A stretch of DNA of 10,142 nucleotides from an uncultured Clostridia bacterium (GTDB lineage: Bacteria > Bacillota > Clostridia > Christensenellales > UBA1242), in the NCBI GenBank assembly GCA_947589655.1, contig CANQCE010000029.1, positions 1 through 10,142 on the forward strand, written 5' to 3'. Positions 6,394 to 10,142 of this stretch are shown here, in pieces (positions within the stretch are counted from its first letter, which is position 1; every line of letters begins with the position of its first letter). The position numbers were made by a program, and so were the translations under genes. The notes beneath the pieces were generated by a model. That model had not been told where the DNA came from and did not search any database. It saw nothing but the letters and a program-made list of their open reading frames with translations.

Positions 6394-7545
6394 TTATCTA
6401 AAAATCCCCCAAATGAAAGTCATAAGCGTCACTAACGCCCCTAAGATAATGGAACCATACATTAAAACTTTGGTTTTAATTTCAATTTCCTTCACTTTGG
6501 CTTCTGCTTCCTCGCTTGCATTTAAATTTTGTTCAATGTTTTTGCCAATGTAATTTACAAACTCTTTAAAATCAATGTAAACCACTCTTTTTTCGGCTTT
6601 ATAAAGTGGAGTTTCTGCCTGAGCATTGTTTTGTATATCTTCAATTTGCTTGAAAAATGCGTCTCTGATTGCCATGTTCGCAAGTTCTTTTTGCCTTTTA
6701 CCAAAATTGTAATGAAAATTTTCTTTAATAATGAACAAAGTAAGTTCAAATGCCAGCAAGAAAAGCAAGCAAAGCACAAGCATAAACAGAATAAAGCCTG
6801 TAACTGGCTGCGATGTTAAAAAGGCGGAAATTTTCACAAAAATATTGCCAATCGCCCACCCCTTTGCAGATGCAAAAGTGAGAAAAACGCTAATTCCGTT
6901 GTTCATGAAATGAATTATCATGCAAGGATAAATTGAGCCAGTGCAAGTGCAAAGATAGCCAAGAAAAACCCCTATTATGCTGGCATAGAAAAACTGTTCA
7001 ATGTTCAGGTGCAAAAGCCCAAACAACAACCCAGATATAAGTATGGCTTTTTTCATGCCAAAGGCAGCATCTCCTTTTAAAAGCATGCCTCTGTGCAGGG
7101 TTTCTTCGCAAATGGCAGGCAAAACTGCCGTTAAAAATAAATTCAAAAAGAACACGCCCCAAGTGGCAGGCATAACGCTTGAATGGCTGGAACTTGGCTT
7201 GTAGCCTAAAAACTGGATTATTGAATTAAAGAAATTTGAAACATAAATGTTTAAGAAAAACACCACCACTCCAAGCCCAACAGCGGCCAGAACAACCTTC
7301 CACGACACTTTTTTGTAAGCATACATTTCAAATGTTTTTTTGTAAGAGGTTTTGTTTAAATTTTTAAACAGAACAAGCGGCAACAAAAATATCAGCCCAA
7401 TTTGGGTTACAAGCCCCATAACATAGGATACAGAATTGCCAAGAAAGTCAAAAAGACCAAAGGATGAACATATGCGCACACCCACAAACAACAGCATTAC
7501 AATAAAATAGGTTAAATTTGCATTAAAAGAAATTTTTTTAGGCAT
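6394..7545 (-). CDS. CPBP-family intramembrane protease, long C-terminal extension
   Basis: This is a multi-spanning membrane protein of the CPBP (CAAX protease and bacteriocin-processing; Abi) family. The catalytic signature is complete: EETLHRG with the Glu pair at 147-148 and Arg152, FGLLHLN with His179, and IHFMNN with His212 and Asn215. Several hydrophobic segments lie before and around it. After the last core segment (about 250-273) comes an unusual charged stretch of about 90 residues (275-358), predicted cytosolic and partly helical, then a final membrane segment (361-380). CPBP members act on CAAX proteins in eukaryotes and on bacteriocins, peptides or sortase-linked systems in bacteria; the substrate here is unknown. 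The ATG is preceded by TTGGAG. It follows a related gene after 40 bases and precedes rlmH by 15. Confidence 0.88.
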   Translation of the reverse strand: MPKKISFNANLTYFIVMLLFVGVRICSSFGLFDFLGNSVSYVMGLVTQIGLIFLLPLVLFKNLNKTSYKKTFEMYAYKKVSWKVVLAAVGLGVVVFFLNIYVSNFFNSIIQFLGYKPSSSHSSVMPATWGVFFLNLFLTAVLPAICEETLHRGMLLKGDAAFGMKKAILISGLLFGLLHLNIEQFFYASIIGVFLGYLCTCTGSIYPCMIIHFMNNGISVFLTFASAKGWAIGNIFVKISAFLTSQPVTGFILFMLVLCLLFLLAFELTLFIIKENFHYNFGKRQKELANMAIRDAFFKQIEDIQNNAQAETPLYKAEKRVVYIDFKEFVNYIGKNIEQNLNASEEAEAKVKEIEIKTKVLMYGSIILGALVTLMTFIWGIFR

Positions 7546-7585
7546 GAAAACTCCAAGAAATAATCTATATCTTAATATACTCTCA

Positions 7586-8623
7586 TCAGATAAGATTTAT
7601 AACAATCATAATCACGGCAATCAGCATTCCGCACCAAAGCGAAAGCGGAAACTTCCAAACCATAACCGCCTCTTGTTTAGGCACATCTCCCACCTTTTCC
7701 TTCTCCAATTTTTGGTGTTTGGAGAGGTAAAATTTATAGCCAAGCCACAAAAGCACACACGTTACTGCCGCAAGCAAAATGGCACAAATCACGCCCCACC
7801 ATGCCGTGCTGAAAACCTGCCACGCGTGCTCGTAACCTGAATTTGTTAAAATGTAACTTGCCACAATGGTTGTAAAGTTGTTGAACATATGGATGAGCAT
7901 TGGGTAAATTATATTCCCTGTTTTTTCCATTACCAAAGAAAGCACACACCCCAAAATGAAAGGATAAATAAATTGGGTTATGTTCTGATGCAATAACGCA
8001 AACAGCAGCCCACAAAGCAGAACACTTGTGGTGGCAGAGAACTTTTCGCGTAATCCCCCAAAAATTATGCCACGGAATAAAAGTTCCTCTGCAATTGCTG
8101 GCACAACGCCCAAAATAAGTAAGTTCGCAAAAAGCCAACCAACATTACTGAGCGGCAGGCCTATATCCGAACTTTTAATGCCTATAACATCAAACATTCT
8201 GCCAAAGCAGCCTTCAATCAGCCACATAAAACCCAAAACGCAAACAATGCCTGTAAGTGCTGCCAGAAATGCGCTTAGCGGCTTTGCTTTTTTAAACGAA
8301 ATGGATGTTGCGCTAAAAGAAACCTTGCAAATTTTGTGAAAAGAAAAATATACAACCAAAAACGCAATTTCCGTCATGAGCATAAACGGAATGGAGAACC
8401 AATAATAGTTGTTAAACAGTTCGGTTATAATGTTTGAGCCTTCTCCAAATTTTACACCAGTTTGCGAGGCAATAAACATGGCTATATATGCAAAAACCAG
8501 CCCAAATACAAGCGGTGCAATAAAGGCAAAAATATAAACAATGCCGCTGTCACGCAAACAGTAGAAATTGCGGCGATTGTAAACTTTGTTTTGCTGTGTT
8601 TGTTCTTCAATTTTTTGTTTCAT
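7586..8623 (-). CDS. CPBP-family intramembrane protease
   Basis: This is a second CPBP membrane protease, 345 residues, with the full active site: AEELLFRG (Glu179-Glu180, Arg184), FALLHQN (His212) and IHMFNN (His245, Asn249). It shares NI-x-QF-x-Y and TG-x-IYP patterns with the downstream gene, and the same layout of a terminal membrane segment after a short charged linker, so the two are probably ancient tandem duplicates. The frame is open to an ATG at 8680, but the ATG at 8621-8623 is preferred: a strong promoter at 8630-8658 places the transcript start at or next to this ATG, within the would-be longer coding region. No Shine-Dalgarno site precedes either start. A charged MKQKIEEQTQQNK leader then precedes the first membrane segment, as expected for a cytosolic N-terminus. 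Confidence 0.85.
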   Translation of the reverse strand: MKQKIEEQTQQNKVYNRRNFYCLRDSGIVYIFAFIAPLVFGLVFAYIAMFIASQTGVKFGEGSNIITELFNNYYWFSIPFMLMTEIAFLVVYFSFHKICKVSFSATSISFKKAKPLSAFLAALTGIVCVLGFMWLIEGCFGRMFDVIGIKSSDIGLPLSNVGWLFANLLILGVVPAIAEELLFRGIIFGGLREKFSATTSVLLCGLLFALLHQNITQFIYPFILGCVLSLVMEKTGNIIYPMLIHMFNNFTTIVASYILTNSGYEHAWQVFSTAWWGVICAILLAAVTCVLLWLGYKFYLSKHQKLEKEKVGDVPKQEAVMVWKFPLSLWCGMLIAVIMIVINLI

Positions 8624-8629
8624 ACAAAA

Positions 8630-8658
8630 ATAATAGCACATTTTTAAAGAAAACACAA
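8630..8658 (-). promoter_or_regulatory. Leaderless-type promoter of the CPBP-CPBP-rlmH unit
   Basis: On the minus strand TTGTGT (8653-8658) and TATTAT (8630-8635) are 17 bases apart, with TGC before the -10 box. The -10 box ends six bases before the ATG at 8623, so transcription should start at or within a base or two of the start codon, and there is no ribosome binding site. This predicts a leaderless mRNA. Confidence 0.6.
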
Positions 8659-8667
8659 ACAAAGCGC

Positions 8668-8696
8668 TGGACAAAAACATAAAAAATGTTTAAAAT
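8668..8696 (+). promoter_or_regulatory. Leaderless-type promoter of tadA
   Basis: TGGACA (8668-8673) and TAAAAT (8691-8696) are 17 bases apart. The -10 box ends six bases before the tadA ATG, the same geometry as the divergent CPBP promoter, and no Shine-Dalgarno site is present. The two -35 boxes are back to back, nine bases apart, with a palindromic AGCGCT (8663-8668) between them that overlaps the tadA box by one base. Confidence 0.6.
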
Positions 8697-8702
8697 TAAG
8701 TC

Positions 8703-9158
8703 ATGAAAACAAAGTTTCAGCAAAATTTTATGCTTTTGGCAATAAAAGAGGCAGAAAAAGCCCTGAAAAAAGGTGAAGTTCCAATTGGTGCTGTTGTTGT
8801 TAAAGACGGCAAGGTTATTTCTTGCGGACACAACCAAAGGGAGAAAAAACAAAACGCCCTTTTGCACGCCGAAACAATTGCAATATGGAAAGCTTGCAAA
8901 AAGTTGCACTCATGGCGGCTTGACGGCTGCGAAATTTTTGTAACGCTAGAGCCTTGCCCAATGTGTAGTGGCGCAATTTCAAACGCTCGCATAGCACGCG
9001 TTATTTACGCTTGCCCAGAAAAAACATCGTCAGACCATTTGTGCGAAAAAATACTTTCCAGCCCTCGCCTGAACCACACTGCGAAACTTGAACTTGATGC
9101 CACCTACCAACAAACCTGCTCGGCAATGCTTTCAAACTTTTTCAAAGAAAGAAGATAA
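8703..9158 (+). CDS. tadA: tRNA-specific adenosine deaminase
   Basis: TadA converts the wobble adenosine (A34) of tRNA-Arg(ACG) to inosine, allowing CGN decoding. The 151-residue protein is full length. The zinc and catalytic residues are all present: His55-Ala-Glu57 (HAETIAIWKA) and PCPMCSGA with Cys85 and Cys88. The N-terminal AIKEAEKALKKGEVPIGAVVVKDG block matches the family and supports the chosen start; the conserved helix would be lost at the next ATG. The C-terminal part (SSPRLNHTAKLELDATYQQTCS) is more divergent but keeps the expected length and final helix. It is the only plus-strand gene and has no upstream ribosome binding site, consistent with leaderless expression. Confidence 0.95.
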   Translation: MKTKFQQNFMLLAIKEAEKALKKGEVPIGAVVVKDGKVISCGHNQREKKQNALLHAETIAIWKACKKLHSWRLDGCEIFVTLEPCPMCSGAISNARIARVIYACPEKTSSDHLCEKILSSPRLNHTAKLELDATYQQTCSAMLSNFFKERR

Positions 9159-9210
9159 AAAATCTGTTTTAAGAAAATAAAAAATATATTTTTTGAAAGA
9201 AAAAAGATAA

Positions 9211-9238
9211 AAAAATATGGCAAAAACGCCATATTTTT
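9211..9238. terminator. Bidirectional intrinsic terminator
   Basis: An 11-bp perfect stem, AAAAATATGGC (9211-9221) with GCCATATTTTT (9228-9238), has a six-base loop. It is flanked by A7 on the left and T7 on the right, so it can stop transcripts from both sides: tadA rightward and the GLUG-repeat gene leftward. It abuts the latter's stop codon. The stretch from the tadA stop to the hairpin is A-rich and shows nothing else. Confidence 0.85.
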
Positions 9239-10142
9239 TTACATCTTTTTCCAAGCGTCATACGCCCAAGATAGAATTGGAAGTCCGCCATTTATAGTGC
9301 TATCTCCGATATACCATGTTGAACTTCTATCATTGCTTATACTCCATGAAGGGCTAAAGTAACTTGAATTTTTGTAGAATGCACTTACACTGCTATTAGT
9401 AAAGTAACTTGCACTGCTCAGTTGCCCACAACTTGTGGTTTTTGCACTGTTCACCTGTGTTAAACTGCCGGATGTATTATAATACCAGCAGTGAGATACA
9501 TTACAATTGTAGTAAACACCTCCATCAAAAGCATAGCATTTTGTATTAGGGCTCATGGTGATATAAACAAAACAGTTAGAGATGTCTGCTTTATTATCTA
9601 CTGCATTGTGCGAGCTGTAGCCAATCAATCCACCTGCCGAATTAGTTGTAGAACCATATGTTATCTGTCCATGATAGTAGCAGTTATCCATTGTAAATGT
9701 GCCAGTAAAGGCACACTGTCCAATAAGTCCACCAACATAACCCTGGCCTTGTAATGAAAGGTTTCCGCTATAATAACTATCTTGTAAATCAAAGTCGTTA
9801 GAAACATTCCCTATAAGACCACCTATAGCATTAATATGTTTTGTTGCCTGAGAGGAAACTTGAATATTTAACTGTGCAAAAGAGTTATGAATGCTGGACA
9901 TGGCATTATAACTTTGAAGGTGATAACCAATTAATGCACCAGCTACAACATTCTCTGTCTGAGTATTACATGTAATTGATCCACTCAAGATTCCAACATT
10001 ATCAATAACAACGGCATCACTTAGTAAAGACTGTTCCCCAATAAGTACACCAACTACCATGGTTTCAGCACCAGTCGCAGAACTATAAACATTAATATTT
10101 ACATTTTGCAATAACAAATTTTGGAATGTGCCACCTGCTATG
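9239..10142 (-). CDS. GLUG-repeat surface or secreted protein (5' end missing)
   Basis: The frame stays open to the right edge, so this is the C-terminal part (at least 300 residues) of a larger protein. It consists of repeats of the GLUG type: GVLIG, GALIG, GGLIG, GGLIG and GGLIG, each about 25-40 residues apart and followed by an (N/D)(C/S)(Y/F) hydrophobic block such as DNCYYHGQITY. A worn sixth unit (GGVYYNCNVSHCWYYN) follows, and the end is NGGLPILSW near the terminus. In other bacteria such repeats form extracellular beta-solenoid-like stalks of adhesins or wall proteins. No C-terminal sorting signal (LPxTG) or membrane segment is present, so anchoring, if any, must be N-terminal and outside the window. 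It is rich in Ser, Asn, Tyr and Thr, unlike its neighbours. Function is not assignable beyond probable surface exposure. Confidence 0.8.
   Translation of the reverse strand, partial: IAGGTFQNLLLQNVNINVYSSATGAETMVVGVLIGEQSLLSDAVVIDNVGILSGSITCNTQTENVVAGALIGYHLQSYNAMSSIHNSFAQLNIQVSSQATKHINAIGGLIGNVSNDFDLQDSYYSGNLSLQGQGYVGGLIGQCAFTGTFTMDNCYYHGQITYGSTTNSAGGLIGYSSHNAVDNKADISNCFVYITMSPNTKCYAFDGGVYYNCNVSHCWYYNTSGSLTQVNSAKTTSCGQLSSASYFTNSSVSAFYKNSSYFSPSWSISNDRSSTWYIGDSTINGGLPILSWAYDAWKKM

Noticed and set aside
5984..6553. A 189-codon plus-strand frame opposite rlmH
   Set aside because: It lies opposite two strong minus-strand genes and has no recognisable domain.
8624..8680. Upstream ATG start for the first CPBP gene, adding 19 residues
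   Set aside because: The promoter with extended -10 lies inside this stretch, no Shine-Dalgarno site precedes it, and the added residues are not needed by the fold.

Overview
The window is low-GC bacterial DNA that reads with the standard bacterial code: TGA is used as a stop and tryptophan is TGG. Clear Shine-Dalgarno sites (GGAGG or AAAGGAG) precede most genes. The gene content rpsB-tsf-frr-uppS-cdsA-rseP, plus rlmH and tandem CPBP proteins, points to Bacillota (Firmicutes), probably an uncultured Clostridia-like anaerobe. The GLUG-repeat surface protein and the GC-rich palindromic repeats would fit a host-associated metagenome. The taxonomic call is inference; no rRNA is present.

Layout, left to right. 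Bases 3-143 hold a non-coding element with long imperfect inverted arms, ending three bases beyond the rseP stop. Bases 147-3635 (minus strand) form a promoter-driven unit frr-uppS-cdsA-rseP: ribosome recycling, undecaprenyl-PP synthesis, CDP-diacylglycerol synthesis and a site-2 membrane protease. Bases 3586-3911 hold the frr promoter, an intrinsic terminator and GC-rich hairpins. Bases 3912-5866 (minus) are the rpsB-tsf operon, with a good extended -10 promoter and a roughly 200-nt structured leader. Bases 5920-8658 (minus) carry two CPBP-family membrane proteases followed by rlmH. tadA (8703-9158) is the only plus-strand gene; it is divergent from the CPBP pair and convergent with a partial GLUG-repeat protein (9239 to the right edge), with a bidirectional terminator between them.

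The translation and envelope genes are the classic bacterial cluster rpsB-tsf-pyrH-frr-uppS-cdsA-dxr-rseP, but pyrH and dxr are both absent from their usual slots. The tsf/frr slot is occupied by a terminator and palindromic DNA, so the ancestral cluster is split into two transcription units.

I see no clear undescribed multi-gene system. The points most worth a second look are the back-to-back promoters at 8630-8696, which predict leaderless mRNAs for both a CPBP protease and tadA; the structured rpsB leader; the inverted-repeat element at the left edge; the 14-bp sequence repeated right after two stop codons of the frr operon; and the long charged tail on ribosomal protein S2.
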